From Bacteroidota bacterium (GTDB lineage: Bacteria > Bacteroidota > Bacteroidia > Bacteroidales > JAADJA01), in NCBI GenBank assembly GCA_024278155.1, contig JAJRTT010000402.1:1-17235 (forward strand): DNA of 17,235 bases, read 5' to 3'. The notes under the pieces are model-generated. The model ran no database searches. It saw nothing but the letters and a program-made list of their open reading frames with translations, and was not told the origin of the DNA. This document shows positions 6,597 through 15,182 of the stretch, piece after piece (the first letter of the stretch is position 1; each line of letters starts with the position of its first letter). The position numbers and the translations under genes were made by a program.

Positions 6597-8903
6597 ATGG
6601 GTAAAGAAATGTCCATAAATGATTTTAGGGATAGTATAATTGGGAAGCCCCATTCAAGGAAACCATCCAATTATCCTGATTCTGATATGGGAACAAGCCA
6701 GTCGGACAAAAGCCTTATCATGGGCACAACCCGCTTTTACGAAGAAATATTGCTTTCGATCCACAATTCCCTTGTCATCGTTTATAATTCCGAAGGCAAG
6801 CATATTGAAGTTTGGGGCAGCGCACAAACAGAAGAACAATATGGCATTGAGTCCAAGAACCTTAAAGGCAAAAGCATAGAGGGGTTTTTTCAAAAGCCCG
6901 AAGCAAAGGAAATACATAATCAGGTACAAAAAGTATTTAAGGAAAACAAAGCATTAAACTTTAAGGTGAACATAAAGTTCCCATCCGGGGATTTTTGGTT
7001 TGAAGTGAATCTTTCACCCATGAAAGAAACCCAGGGAAAACCAAAAACCGTAATCGGTCATTTCTACGATATCAGCGAAATGGTTGCAAAGGAGAAAAAG
7101 CTTCTCTCCATTAACGAAAAGCTTTCCTATATCATCGATCATGCACCAGATGGAATGATATCAACGAATTCCAAGGGGGTCGTGATTTCAGTAAACGAAA
7201 CTTTAACAAACTCCTCCCATTTTCAAAAAGAAGATTTTCTTGGAAAAAAATTCCATAAACTCCCCATATTCCTTCAGGGGGATTTTGAGAAATACCAGAG
7301 TATTACCAAGATGTTTCTATCGGGACAAATCCCTGAGCCATTTGAAATAAAATGGAAAACCAAGGACGGAAAAATAAAGTGGGGGGAAGTTCGCAGTGGC
7401 ATCATACCAAAAAAAGGCAAACTTGCAGGCTTCCAGTTGGCCATCAGCGATATTACCGAAAGAAAAGAAATTGAAAGTGATCTTTTCAAGAGCAAACAGG
7501 CCTATAAAATAATCGTGGAAAATGCACATGAGGCCATTTATATCCTTCAGGATTACCATATCCGTTTTTGCAATGCCCGCACCCTTGAACTTGCCAATTG
7601 CAGCATGGATGAACTGTTGACTACTTCAATTGTGGATTTGATCCATCCCGATGACAGGGAAAGTGCAAAAAAAAGGATCGCCGACCGGACTGACGGGAAG
7701 AGGAAACAAGATCGTTTTGTGTACCGCATCCTTGATAAAGAAGGAAATTTAAAATGGCTCGAAAACAATACAATTTTGATTGATTGGCATGGACAGCCCG
7801 CCATTCTTGTTTTTGCAACCGATATTACAGACATAAAAACCGCAAAAGACAAAGAAAAAAAATATTTAAAAAGCCTTGAATTTTTGTCGGAAAAGGCAAT
7901 GGAGTTTATCGAAATAAAGGCGGACGTCGATATTTATCCAATCCTGGGTGAGAAAATCAGGGAAATAGAACCCGATTCGTGCATTTTACTGCTCTCATAC
8001 AACTATCAAAAAAACATCACCCAAATAGAGCATTCGACAGGGCCCAACGATTTAGGCCCGCAACTGCGTAAAATAATCAGCGACTCCTCAACCCGATTTA
8101 ACTTTAAAATAAACCACGATTTAATAAAGAACTTATCGTTTGGCAAAATCATCAAATACAACGATGGCCTTTTTGAATTGGGATATAATTTATTCCCTAA
8201 GGAGACCTATTCGCGTATTGTTTCAGAACTGGGGATTGGTGATATTTACCTTATAGGATTAACCTGGGAGAACTTGGTTTACGGTAGTGCGATTCTTTTT
8301 TTGAAAAGAGGGGTAAAGCTTGAAAACCCCGAAGCCGTTGAAACGGTTGTAAAACTTGGGGCCATTGCGCTACAAAGAAGAAAAGCAGAGGAAGCCCTCA
8401 GGAAAAGCGAGGAAAAGTACCGGCACATTTTTGAATCCTATGAAGATATCTATTACCGCTTGGACATGGATGGGGATATTATCGAGATTAGTCCATCGGT
8501 CGAAAAAACAGGAGGTTATCTGCCTTCCGAGGTTATCGGGAAACCATTTTCGGATTTCTTTTCTGAAAAAGCATTGATAAAATCATTTACAAAATCGTTG
8601 TTACAAGACAAGACCATCCAGGATAAAGACATTAAGCTGGTTCAAAAAAACGGGAAGACGATGGAGGCCTCAATTACCGCCCGTTTGTTAACTGATTCCA
8701 AAAATAACCCGATTGGATCGCAAGGGGTAATCCGGGATATTGGCGACAGGAAAAAAGTCGAAAAGAAATTCAAGGCAAGCGAAGAGAAATTCAGGACATT
8801 GGCCGATTACACTTATGATTGGGAATATTGGATTGCCCCCTCAGACGAAATAACCTATATGTCGCCCTCCTGTGAAAGGATTTCGGGATATACTGCCGGG
8901 TAA
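6597..8903 (+). CDS. N-terminal sensory half of a multi-PAS hybrid histidine kinase, ended by a premature TAA
   Basis: This half encodes 768 residues with no signal peptide or membrane segment, so it is cytosolic. The order is PAS (about 45-160), PAS (172-290, ending SDITERKEIE), PAS (300-415, with LIHPDDRESA), a GAF-like domain (about 425-595), PAS (604-720) and the first half of a fifth PAS domain that stops abruptly at CERISGYTAG. The same frame continues after the TAA at 8901-8903 with FAADPKLLFEIIH, the normal continuation of a PAS core. A GAA-to-TAA change would explain the break. With the following half the gene would encode about 1358 positions: sensory domains, kinase core and receiver. 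As it stands this product has no kinase domain. An alternative start lies at 6609. Confidence 0.85.
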   Translation: MGKEMSINDFRDSIIGKPHSRKPSNYPDSDMGTSQSDKSLIMGTTRFYEEILLSIHNSLVIVYNSEGKHIEVWGSAQTEEQYGIESKNLKGKSIEGFFQKPEAKEIHNQVQKVFKENKALNFKVNIKFPSGDFWFEVNLSPMKETQGKPKTVIGHFYDISEMVAKEKKLLSINEKLSYIIDHAPDGMISTNSKGVVISVNETLTNSSHFQKEDFLGKKFHKLPIFLQGDFEKYQSITKMFLSGQIPEPFEIKWKTKDGKIKWGEVRSGIIPKKGKLAGFQLAISDITERKEIESDLFKSKQAYKIIVENAHEAIYILQDYHIRFCNARTLELANCSMDELLTTSIVDLIHPDDRESAKKRIADRTDGKRKQDRFVYRILDKEGNLKWLENNTILIDWHGQPAILVFATDITDIKTAKDKEKKYLKSLEFLSEKAMEFIEIKADVDIYPILGEKIREIEPDSCILLLSYNYQKNITQIEHSTGPNDLGPQLRKIISDSSTRFNFKINHDLIKNLSFGKIIKYNDGLFELGYNLFPKETYSRIVSELGIGDIYLIGLTWENLVYGSAILFLKRGVKLENPEAVETVVKLGAIALQRRKAEEALRKSEEKYRHIFESYEDIYYRLDMDGDIIEISPSVEKTGGYLPSEVIGKPFSDFFSEKALIKSFTKSLLQDKTIQDKDIKLVQKNGKTMEASITARLLTDSKNNPIGSQGVIRDIGDRKKVEKKFKASEEKFRTLADYTYDWEYWIAPSDEITYMSPSCERISGYTAG
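8901..8903 (+). other. In-frame TAA inside the fifth PAS domain of the hybrid kinase
   Basis: The codon interrupts an otherwise unbroken frame from 6597 to 10673. Protein similarity to PAS domains continues on both sides without a shift, and the expected residue here is an acid (GYTAxE-F-A-A-D-P). Confidence 0.9.
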
Positions 8904-8921
8904 TTTGCTGCTGACCCGAAA

Positions 8922-10673
8922 TTGCTTTTTGAAATCATACACAAAGAGGACAAAGAAAAATTCGCTCAGGTACATAAAGATAAAAAAGAAGAAGACAACA
9001 CCCCCATTAATGTTGAATTTCGGATCTTGACCAAAAAGGGAAAGGTCAAATGGATAAGCCATTTATGCCAAAAAGTTTATACTGAAGATAATAAATACCT
9101 CGGCATCCGTGTGAGCAACCAGGATGTTACCAGCAAGAAATTAACCGAAGAGAGTTTGCGCGCCAGCGAAAACAGGTTCCGCACCTTGTTTTATGATTCC
9201 CCGGATGCCATTTTCCTGGAAAATTATGATGGGATTATCATCGATGCCAATAAAGCAGCTTGCAAACTGCATGGAATGCCCAAGGAAAAACTGATCGGCA
9301 AGAATATCCTGGACCTTGTGCCGTCAAATGTACGTGACCAGGTAGCAAGGGATTTCTCAAAATGGCTCAATGAAGAAATAAGGCATTTCGAGGGGTTCTC
9401 GTTGACAGTAGATGGGAAAAGCATCCCGGTTGAAATCCATGGAAGGAAAATAAGGTTTGAAAACAATAATGCCCTTTTGTTTATAGTAAGGGATATTTCC
9501 CAGGCAAAGAGGGCAGAAAAAGAACTCATGCTTGCCAAGGAGAAAGCCGAACAATCGGATATGTTAAAATCCATTTTCCTTGCAAATATGTCGCACGAAA
9601 TCAGGACCCCGATGAATGCCATCGTAGGTTTCTCCGAAATCCTCTCTGACAAAAACCTTTCTACTAAAGAGAGAAAAGAGTTCATCAATTATATCACACA
9701 AGGGAGTAACACGCTGATGAGCCTGATCGAAGACATTATCGATATCACAAAAATAGAAGCCGGACAGATAAAAATCAATTTTGCCGATTGCGATGTGGAC
9801 AGTATGATGGATGAGCTTTATGCCACTTTCCTGAAAATGAAAAACAAGGAAGGAAAGCGAAGACTTGAACTCCGGCTCAACAAATCCCCTTATGCCGAGA
9901 ACCTTTCCATCTCGACCGACCCGGGCCGCATCCGTCAGATACTTTCCAACTTATTGGGGAATGCCCTGAAATTCACCCCTTCGGGATATATCGAATTAGG
10001 GCTTATAATAGAAAACCCCAATCAGGTCAGGTTTTATGTAAAAGATACCGGAATCGGAATTCCCGAGGACAAGAAAAAAATAATTTTCGATCGCTTTGGG
10101 CAAGTGGAAGGCAATAAAGGACTTGACGCAAAAGGGACAGGGCTTGGATTGTCGATTTCAAAGAAACTCGCTGAGTTGTTGGGCGGAGACCTTACTGTTG
10201 AATCGGAAGAGGAAAAGGGTTCCACATTTTATCTGAGCCTGCCGGTGTCAAGGGAAATAAAAGAAGAAATCGAGCTTAAAAAACCTGCCCCCGTTTTGCC
10301 CATGGATTTCAGCAACAAGAAATTCCTCATTGCCGAAGATTCCATTTTGAACTATACATACCTGGAAGCCCTTTTCCAAAAAACCAACGTTACCTTGCTT
10401 TGGGCAAAAGATGGCAAGGAAGCCATTGATATTTGTAAAAAAAACAAGGATATCGATCTCGTCCTAATGGACATAAAAATGCCGGTCTTGAACGGCCTGG
10501 AAGCAATTACCGCCATCAAGAAATTCAGGAAAGACCTGCCGATAATCGTTCAAACCGCCTATGCCATGCCCGAAGACAGGGAAAGGAGCATGGAAGCCGG
10601 CGGAAATGAGCATTTGACCAAACCGTTGAACGCCGAAGAACTTTTCAAAACAATCAATAAATATATGAGCTAA
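8922..10673 (+). CDS. C-terminal half of the hybrid histidine kinase: PAS, kinase core and receiver
   Basis: This is the same frame as the preceding half; the coding frame resumes at 8904, and 8922 is only the first possible start (TTG). Counting from there, 583 residues hold the rest of a PAS domain (1-72), a PAS domain (80-197), and HisKA with MSHEIRTP, where His225 is the phosphorylated residue. The HATPase part has NLLGNALKFTP (Asn347), DTGIGIP (375-381) and GTGLGLS (405-411). The receiver domain (466-581) has Glu472/Asp473, acceptor Asp517 (LVLMDIKMP), Thr545 and Lys567. All catalytic residues are intact. No ribosome binding site precedes the TTG and the first ATG is at 9276, inside the second PAS domain. 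Independent expression would therefore need reinitiation or readthrough. The stop is a tandem TAATAA. The target of the receiver is unknown. Confidence 0.85.
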   Translation: MLFEIIHKEDKEKFAQVHKDKKEEDNTPINVEFRILTKKGKVKWISHLCQKVYTEDNKYLGIRVSNQDVTSKKLTEESLRASENRFRTLFYDSPDAIFLENYDGIIIDANKAACKLHGMPKEKLIGKNILDLVPSNVRDQVARDFSKWLNEEIRHFEGFSLTVDGKSIPVEIHGRKIRFENNNALLFIVRDISQAKRAEKELMLAKEKAEQSDMLKSIFLANMSHEIRTPMNAIVGFSEILSDKNLSTKERKEFINYITQGSNTLMSLIEDIIDITKIEAGQIKINFADCDVDSMMDELYATFLKMKNKEGKRRLELRLNKSPYAENLSISTDPGRIRQILSNLLGNALKFTPSGYIELGLIIENPNQVRFYVKDTGIGIPEDKKKIIFDRFGQVEGNKGLDAKGTGLGLSISKKLAELLGGDLTVESEEEKGSTFYLSLPVSREIKEEIELKKPAPVLPMDFSNKKFLIAEDSILNYTYLEALFQKTNVTLLWAKDGKEAIDICKKNKDIDLVLMDIKMPVLNGLEAITAIKKFRKDLPIIVQTAYAMPEDRERSMEAGGNEHLTKPLNAEELFKTINKYMS

Positions 10674-10713
10674 TAAACCATTGGCCGGTTTATTTTGTCT
10701 TCAGCCATATATT

Positions 10714-10721
10714 TATCTTCG
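10714..10721 (+). promoter_or_regulatory. Candidate -7 element for the beta-propeller protein gene
   Basis: TATCTTCG, followed by CA, is one base off TAnnTTTG and ends 5 bases before the ATG at 10727. The only TTTG upstream (10694-10697) is 16 bases away, closer than usual. Transcription from here would be nearly leaderless, so the assignment is weak. Confidence 0.25.
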
Positions 10722-10726
10722 CAATC

Positions 10727-13285
10727 ATGAAAAAATCCATCATTCTTTTGGGAGTTGCCATTCTTTTCCTTTCTGTATTTTCTTTTTCCCACTTTATTGA
10801 ACTTTCAAATAACCAGGTCTCAAAAACCGGGGAAAAGCCCAATGAATGGTTTTTTATGCAAAGGGCATTCCCCTATGGCGAAATAAACCACGAAGCTTAT
10901 GTTTCTTCACAAAAGGTGGCACGGGAGCTCAAAACACAAAAGAAAAAAGAAAAAGAAGCAGGGCTTTGGGAACTTGCCGGGCCCCTGAACACTGGGGGAA
11001 GGATCACGGATGTCGCCATGCCCGAAAATGATCTGCAAACAATTTATATTGGGGCCGCCAATGGCGGTGTTTTTAAATCCGTTGATGCGGGAAATAACTG
11101 GGATGCCGTTTTTGATGAAGCCCTAAGCCTTTCCATTGGCGATATTGCAATTGCACCTTCCAGTCCTGAAACAATATATGTGGGAACAGGTGAGGCCAAT
11201 GCAGGGGGTGGTTCGCTTGCATACGATGGTGTTGGAGTTTACAAATCGGAGGATGCAGGTGATTCATGGGAGTTTGCAGGTTTAGAAGATTCCAGGAATA
11301 TAGGCCGGATGGTCATTCATCCAACAAATCCTGATATTGTTTATGTGGCTGCCATGGGAAACCTGTTTGCAAATTCTTCAGAAAGGGGTATATTCAAAAC
11401 AATTGATGGCGGTCAAAATTGGGAAAACGTATTGTTTGTTTCCGATTCCACCGGGGCCATTGATATTGTGATCCATCCCGAAAACCCGGAAATACTTTAT
11501 GCGGCCATGTGGGAAAGGGTGAGAAGGCCCGACAGGAGAAGCTACGGAGGCCCGACTTGCGGCATTTACAAAACCACTGACGGGGGAAGTTCCTGGACTG
11601 AACTTTCAACAGGCTTACCTTCACCATCGTCTGATGTGGGAAGGATCGGGATAGATATTTCAAAACCGGAACCCAATGTGCTTTATGCCATTTATGCTGA
11701 TAAAACCGGTTATTTTGATGGGATTTATAAAACTACAAACAATGGGGATTCATGGATACAAACCAATGATGGGATTTTGGACAATGCCTATCAATCCTAT
11801 GGATGGTGGTTCGGGAGGATAAGCATTGACCCCACCAATTCCGAAGTGGCTTATGTCATTGCTTTTGAAACCTATAAAACATCCAATGGAGGAAATTCAT
11901 ACTCCAATATTACACAAGGGGATATTCATGTAGATCAACATAGTTTGTTTTCGCACCCTATGAACCCCAATTTTTTGGTCCTTGGAAATGATGGGGGATT
12001 GTACATTTCACAAAACGGGGGAAATTCCTGGTCGTGGAAAAACAATTTGCCCATCACACAATTCTATACCTGTGAAGCGGATCATCAATTCCCCGATCGT
12101 CTTTATGGAGGTGCCCAGGACAATGGCACCAACCGGACAATGACAGGAGACCTGGATGACTGGGAAAGCATTTATTGGGGCGATGGTTTTTATGTTTTGG
12201 TTGACCCGGAAAACAACAATTATGTTTATGCCGAATACCAATATGGCAACCTTGCAAGATCGACCAATGGTGGAAATTCGTTTTCCTCAGCCATGAACGG
12301 AATAAGTTCCTCTGACAGGAAAAACTGGAACACGCCCGTGGTTTTCGACCCATCGAACCCTTCTATTTTATATTATGGTTCCCAAAGAGTTTACAAATCG
12401 GCCAACAAAGCCGGTTCATGGTCATCCATCAGCCCCGATCTCACGAATGGTGAAGGGGCCGGGAACCTCACTTACGGAACCATCACAACGCTTGCGGTGT
12501 CCCCGCTAAATCCTGGCCTCCTTTATGCCGGAACCGATGACGGAAATGTATGGGTAAAAGATGGGAGCGCTTCCGATTGGGAATTCATTTCTTCTGAACT
12601 TCCAATTCGATGGGCAACCCGTGTTGCCACTGACCCTTTTGACGAAAATACAGCTTATGTTTCATTTTCGGGTTACCGTTATGATGAATTTCTTCCTCAT
12701 ATATTCAAAACAATGGACAAAGGCCAAAGTTGGGAGGATATTTCCGGTAATCTTCCCGAAACACCAATCAATGATATTATTCCCGACCCGGAAAATGATT
12801 CGACCATCCATATTGCTACTGATGTTGGTGTTTTTACAACGAGGAACGATGGAATATCATGGGAATTAACGGGATCAAATCTCCCCAACGTTCCGGTTAT
12901 GGATTTGAAATTGCACAACCCAACAAGAAAACTCATTGCCGCCACATATGGGCGATCCATGTACACATATGATTTATTTCAGGATACAATCCTTACCTCA
13001 GTTCAAGATGTAGGATTTGATGTTTCGAAAATGAGTGTTTCTGTTTTTCCAAATCCCTTTTCAGAAAAGGTTCAGGTGAAATTTTATTTGCCGAAGAGAG
13101 AAAATGGTGAAATTTTAATTTTAAACTCTTCAGGCGAAAAAGTGAAAGTAGTTTTTTCAGGAGGACTTCAAAAAGGGGAAAATAAGTTTCAATGGGAGGC
13201 AATTAACACAAAGGCAGGCAATTATATTATTTATATAAAAATTGGTGATGAAATAATTTCGAAGAAAATAGTTCATGTGAAATAA
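10727..13285 (+). CDS. Asp-box (BNR/sortilin-like) beta-propeller protein with T9SS type A sorting domain
   Basis: This gene encodes 852 residues. A hydrophobic export signal covers about 4-22. A conserved N-terminal part (EWFFMQRAFPYGEINHEAY) leads into a long repeat region with about a dozen Asp-box-like motifs of the form K-(S/T)-x-(D/N)-x-G-x-x-W. Examples are KSVDAGNNW, KSEDAGDSW, KTIDGGQNW, KTTDGGSSW, KTTNNGDSW and KTMDKGQSW. This is the VPS10/sortilin or BNR propeller type that databases often label glycosyl hydrolase; the motifs are structural and do not prove hydrolase activity. The C-terminal T9SS sorting domain is about 770-852 (VSVFPNPFSEKV, ending SKKIVHVK). It is probably secreted or surface-bound. 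Its neighbour on the right converges with only 5 bases between stop codons, and no terminator hairpin is visible there. Confidence 0.9.
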   Translation: MKKSIILLGVAILFLSVFSFSHFIELSNNQVSKTGEKPNEWFFMQRAFPYGEINHEAYVSSQKVARELKTQKKKEKEAGLWELAGPLNTGGRITDVAMPENDLQTIYIGAANGGVFKSVDAGNNWDAVFDEALSLSIGDIAIAPSSPETIYVGTGEANAGGGSLAYDGVGVYKSEDAGDSWEFAGLEDSRNIGRMVIHPTNPDIVYVAAMGNLFANSSERGIFKTIDGGQNWENVLFVSDSTGAIDIVIHPENPEILYAAMWERVRRPDRRSYGGPTCGIYKTTDGGSSWTELSTGLPSPSSDVGRIGIDISKPEPNVLYAIYADKTGYFDGIYKTTNNGDSWIQTNDGILDNAYQSYGWWFGRISIDPTNSEVAYVIAFETYKTSNGGNSYSNITQGDIHVDQHSLFSHPMNPNFLVLGNDGGLYISQNGGNSWSWKNNLPITQFYTCEADHQFPDRLYGGAQDNGTNRTMTGDLDDWESIYWGDGFYVLVDPENNNYVYAEYQYGNLARSTNGGNSFSSAMNGISSSDRKNWNTPVVFDPSNPSILYYGSQRVYKSANKAGSWSSISPDLTNGEGAGNLTYGTITTLAVSPLNPGLLYAGTDDGNVWVKDGSASDWEFISSELPIRWATRVATDPFDENTAYVSFSGYRYDEFLPHIFKTMDKGQSWEDISGNLPETPINDIIPDPENDSTIHIATDVGVFTTRNDGISWELTGSNLPNVPVMDLKLHNPTRKLIAATYGRSMYTYDLFQDTILTSVQDVGFDVSKMSVSVFPNPFSEKVQVKFYLPKRENGEILILNSSGEKVKVVFSGGLQKGENKFQWEAINTKAGNYIIYIKIGDEIISKKIVHVK

Positions 13286-13290
13286 TCCCC

Positions 13291-14370
13291 CTAATTCAAT
13301 TTAAAATATACCGGGACAACAAAGCGAACACTCACCGGCCTTCCTTGTTGTGTGGCCGGTTTCCAGAAAGGCATATGCTTAATGACCTGAAAAGCTTTAT
13401 CATCACAGGCTTCACCAATTCCTTTTATAACTTTGACATCAGTGACTTTTCCGGCAGAATTCACCACAAAGGAAACATACACCTTACCTTCATCCCCTGC
13501 TTTTCGGGCTTTAGTTGGATATGTTAAGTTTTGTTGCAGATATTTGCGCAATCCAGCTTCACCACCGGGAAATTGTGGCATGGTTTCTACTATTGTAAAA
13601 ATGATTTCTTCATCTCCATTATCTTCATCTTTTCCGGTATCAACTTCCTCAGATAACTGGAGAAATTGTGCCGGAGCAGAGGGGCCACTTGTTGAAACAC
13701 TTCCACTAATCACAATCATATCCATTAGAAAACCTTCATGACTATCAGAAGCCTTTCTCCCCCTATTTCTCTCAGGTGGATTATCGCGTTTATCCAATGA
13801 GATTTCCAGCTCTTCATCAAAAAGATCCTCCTCTCCCATTTCAGAAAAATTGACCGTAATATGTTGAAGTTTTTCCCTGACAGGCTGAACTGGTTTTTGA
13901 TTTTTGATTTTAGTTGGTACATCTGTCCTTTCCCCTTTTACAACAGGAGGAACTGGAATGGCGGGTAATTCAATATTCCTGTCGATAACATAATCCGCTG
14001 TATCCATCGATAAATTGTGTGCAGAGAAGTTCAAGTAAAACAAAAGCCCAAATAAAACAAGAATGCTTGCCGCGGCTGAATAATAGAAAAACTTTTCTGA
14101 AGGTTTAAGTATCCTGGATTCCCTTTTTCCCTTAGGAAGTTTTCCCATCAGGTTCTTATTGATTTCAGCAATGGTATTCTCCAAATTCGCTTTGTCAGCC
14201 AAGAGGTCAATCCCTTCCAAAGCATCGGAGCACATTTTGCATATCTCAAGATGTGATTTGATTTCCAGGCGGTCTTTTTCCTGCAGATCACCAGAACTAT
14301 ATCGCTCAAGACCTTCCAGCGTAAGGCATCCCGATTGTGTAAAATATGTATTTGCTGCTTTTCCCATCAT
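13291..14370 (-). CDS. Anti-sigma factor fused to a periplasmic TonB C-terminal domain
   Basis: This gene encodes 359 residues. The N-terminus holds a zf-HC2-type anti-sigma zinc motif with His40, Cys44 and Cys47 (SHLEICKMC). One membrane segment lies at about 95-115. A periplasmic linker (about 116-265) contains Pro/Lys-rich and acidic stretches. A TonB C-terminal domain covers about 268-359 (FPGGEAGLRKYLQQNLTYP, GKVYVSFVV, MPFWKP, ending YFKLN). The start overlaps the sigma gene stop by 4 bases (ATGA), indicating translational coupling. The cytoplasmic zinc domain would bind the sigma factor and the TonB-like domain would receive a periplasmic signal; that signal path is inferred from the architecture. 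Its last 90 residues closely resemble those of the divergent TonB at 15183. The stop is TAG. Confidence 0.88.
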   Translation of the reverse strand: MMGKAANTYFTQSGCLTLEGLERYSSGDLQEKDRLEIKSHLEICKMCSDALEGIDLLADKANLENTIAEINKNLMGKLPKGKRESRILKPSEKFFYYSAAASILVLFGLLFYLNFSAHNLSMDTADYVIDRNIELPAIPVPPVVKGERTDVPTKIKNQKPVQPVREKLQHITVNFSEMGEEDLFDEELEISLDKRDNPPERNRGRKASDSHEGFLMDMIVISGSVSTSGPSAPAQFLQLSEEVDTGKDEDNGDEEIIFTIVETMPQFPGGEAGLRKYLQQNLTYPTKARKAGDEGKVYVSFVVNSAGKVTDVKVIKGIGEACDDKAFQVIKHMPFWKPATQQGRPVSVRFVVPVYFKLN

Positions 14371-14639
14371 CCTTTTTCCAAATAATTTTTCAAGTTCCGT
14401 TTCCCGTTCTGAATATGGCTTTTCACCTGTTTCATCGAATAACCTGTGATCTCCGCCACTTGCTTATAGGAATTATTTTGTAAATATAATAAACCTATGC
14501 ATTCCCTTTGTTTGTCGTTCAACAATTTGATTGCATCGTGAAGTTGCTGGAATATTGCTTCCTGCCCCTTTGCACCATTATGATGGATTTCGACCGCAAG
14601 TTCCATAAAATCCGACTGAATACTTTTTTTATAATTCAA
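14367..14639 (-). CDS. C-terminal half (region 4) of an interrupted ECF-type sigma factor
   Basis: This half encodes 90 residues if counted from the TTG at 14639, the codon directly after an in-frame TAA. Residues about 36-87 form the sigma-70 region 4 helix-turn-helix (LLNDKQRECIGLLYLQ, SYKQVAEITGYSMKQVKSHI) that binds the -35/-33 promoter element. The preceding linker contains DFMELAVEIHHNG; an ATG at the M offers another start. It is in the same frame as the region 2 half upstream, and together they give about 200 positions, a normal ECF sigma length. The hexamer AAGGAG (14648-14643) lies just before the TAA, only 3 bases from the TTG, so reinitiation cannot be excluded. The stop overlaps the anti-sigma start. 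Confidence 0.8.
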   Translation of the reverse strand: MNYKKSIQSDFMELAVEIHHNGAKGQEAIFQQLHDAIKLLNDKQRECIGLLYLQNNSYKQVAEITGYSMKQVKSHIQNGKRNLKNYLEKG

Positions 14640-14642
14640 TTA
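14640..14642 (-). other. In-frame TAA in the linker between sigma regions 2 and 4
   Basis: The reading is K-T-I-L-K-E, TAA, L-N-Y-K-K-S-I with no frame change. The stop falls in the variable linker and not within a folded domain, so splitting here would leave both sigma domains whole. Confidence 0.9.
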
Positions 14643-14969
14643 CTCCTTCAAGATTGTTTTCCCTTTCCGCAATTTCATCAGACAATGGTTCTTTGCAACT
14701 GTATAGATCCAACTCTTGAAACTTTGGATTTCTTGTCGGTGCAAATCATTAAACAATTTTTCAAAAACCTGCATGACAGCATCCTTTGCACCCTCCTCAT
14801 CACGAAGGTATTTCATGCAAACCCCAAAAACCAAATGTGTATATCGTTGGAAAATCTCCCCGAAAATTTCATTGTCCCCATTCTGTTTGAATGCAAACAC
14901 TAACTCTTCATCCGCCATGGATTTGATCTTGCTTGCCTTCTTGTTTTTATTGCCGGATTTCAGGAACAT
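14640..14969 (-). CDS. N-terminal half (region 2) of an interrupted ECF-type sigma factor
   Basis: This half encodes 109 residues. After a basic N-terminus (1-18) the sigma-70 region 2 runs from about 20 to 103: DEELVFAFKQ, EIFGEIFQRYTHLVFGVCM, EEGAKDAVMQVFEKLF and SFKSWIYTVAKNHCLMKLRK. These are the helices that bind core RNA polymerase and melt the -10 region. It ends at TAA in the linker, and region 4 follows in frame with no gap. It is the first gene of an operon with the anti-sigma/TonB fusion and is divergent from tonB. In this family the sigma gene usually controls its own operon and sometimes the divergent gene; no site here proves that. Confidence 0.85.
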   Translation of the reverse strand: MFLKSGNKNKKASKIKSMADEELVFAFKQNGDNEIFGEIFQRYTHLVFGVCMKYLRDEEGAKDAVMQVFEKLFNDLHRQEIQSFKSWIYTVAKNHCLMKLRKGKTILKE

Positions 14970-15076
14970 TTCATTGGGGTTGAGAACTGTTTTTAAAACA
15001 AACTTTGTACCAGATTGAAAAGCAAGACTGGGAGAGTAAAATGCAAGGTAAAGTTTTGGGCGATGTTTTTCTCCAC

Positions 15077-15107
15077 TTGCAAATGCCGAGAAATGGATTT
15101 ATCTTTT
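15077..15107 (+). promoter_or_regulatory. Candidate promoter for tonB
   Basis: TTG (15077-15079) is followed after 20 bases by TATCTTTT (15100-15107), one base off TAnnTTTG. It lies in the 213-base divergent region between the sigma operon and tonB and would leave a leader of about 70 bases. TATATTTC at 15118-15125 is a second possible -7 element without a clear partner. Confidence 0.35.
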
Positions 15108-15182
15108 TTATGGAATTTATATTTCCCCTGCATCTCATTAGCAAACAGCAATATTATTATAAACCTTTAAAACAAAAAGATC

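Noticed and set aside
6471..6653. Minus-strand 60-codon frame between the pseudouridine synthase and the kinase
   Set aside because: It overlaps the kinase start, lacks a promoter or recognisable domain, and is aromatic-rich as expected from antisense of AT-rich leader DNA.
8922..8924. TTG at 8922 as a genuine start of a separate kinase gene
   Set aside because: It lies mid-PAS domain with no ribosome binding site, and the frame and protein similarity continue from before the TAA.
10727..13285. Calling the Asp-box protein a sialidase or glycosyl hydrolase
   Set aside because: Asp-box motifs are structural, and I see no sialidase catalytic signature such as an Arg triad or an F/YRIP motif.
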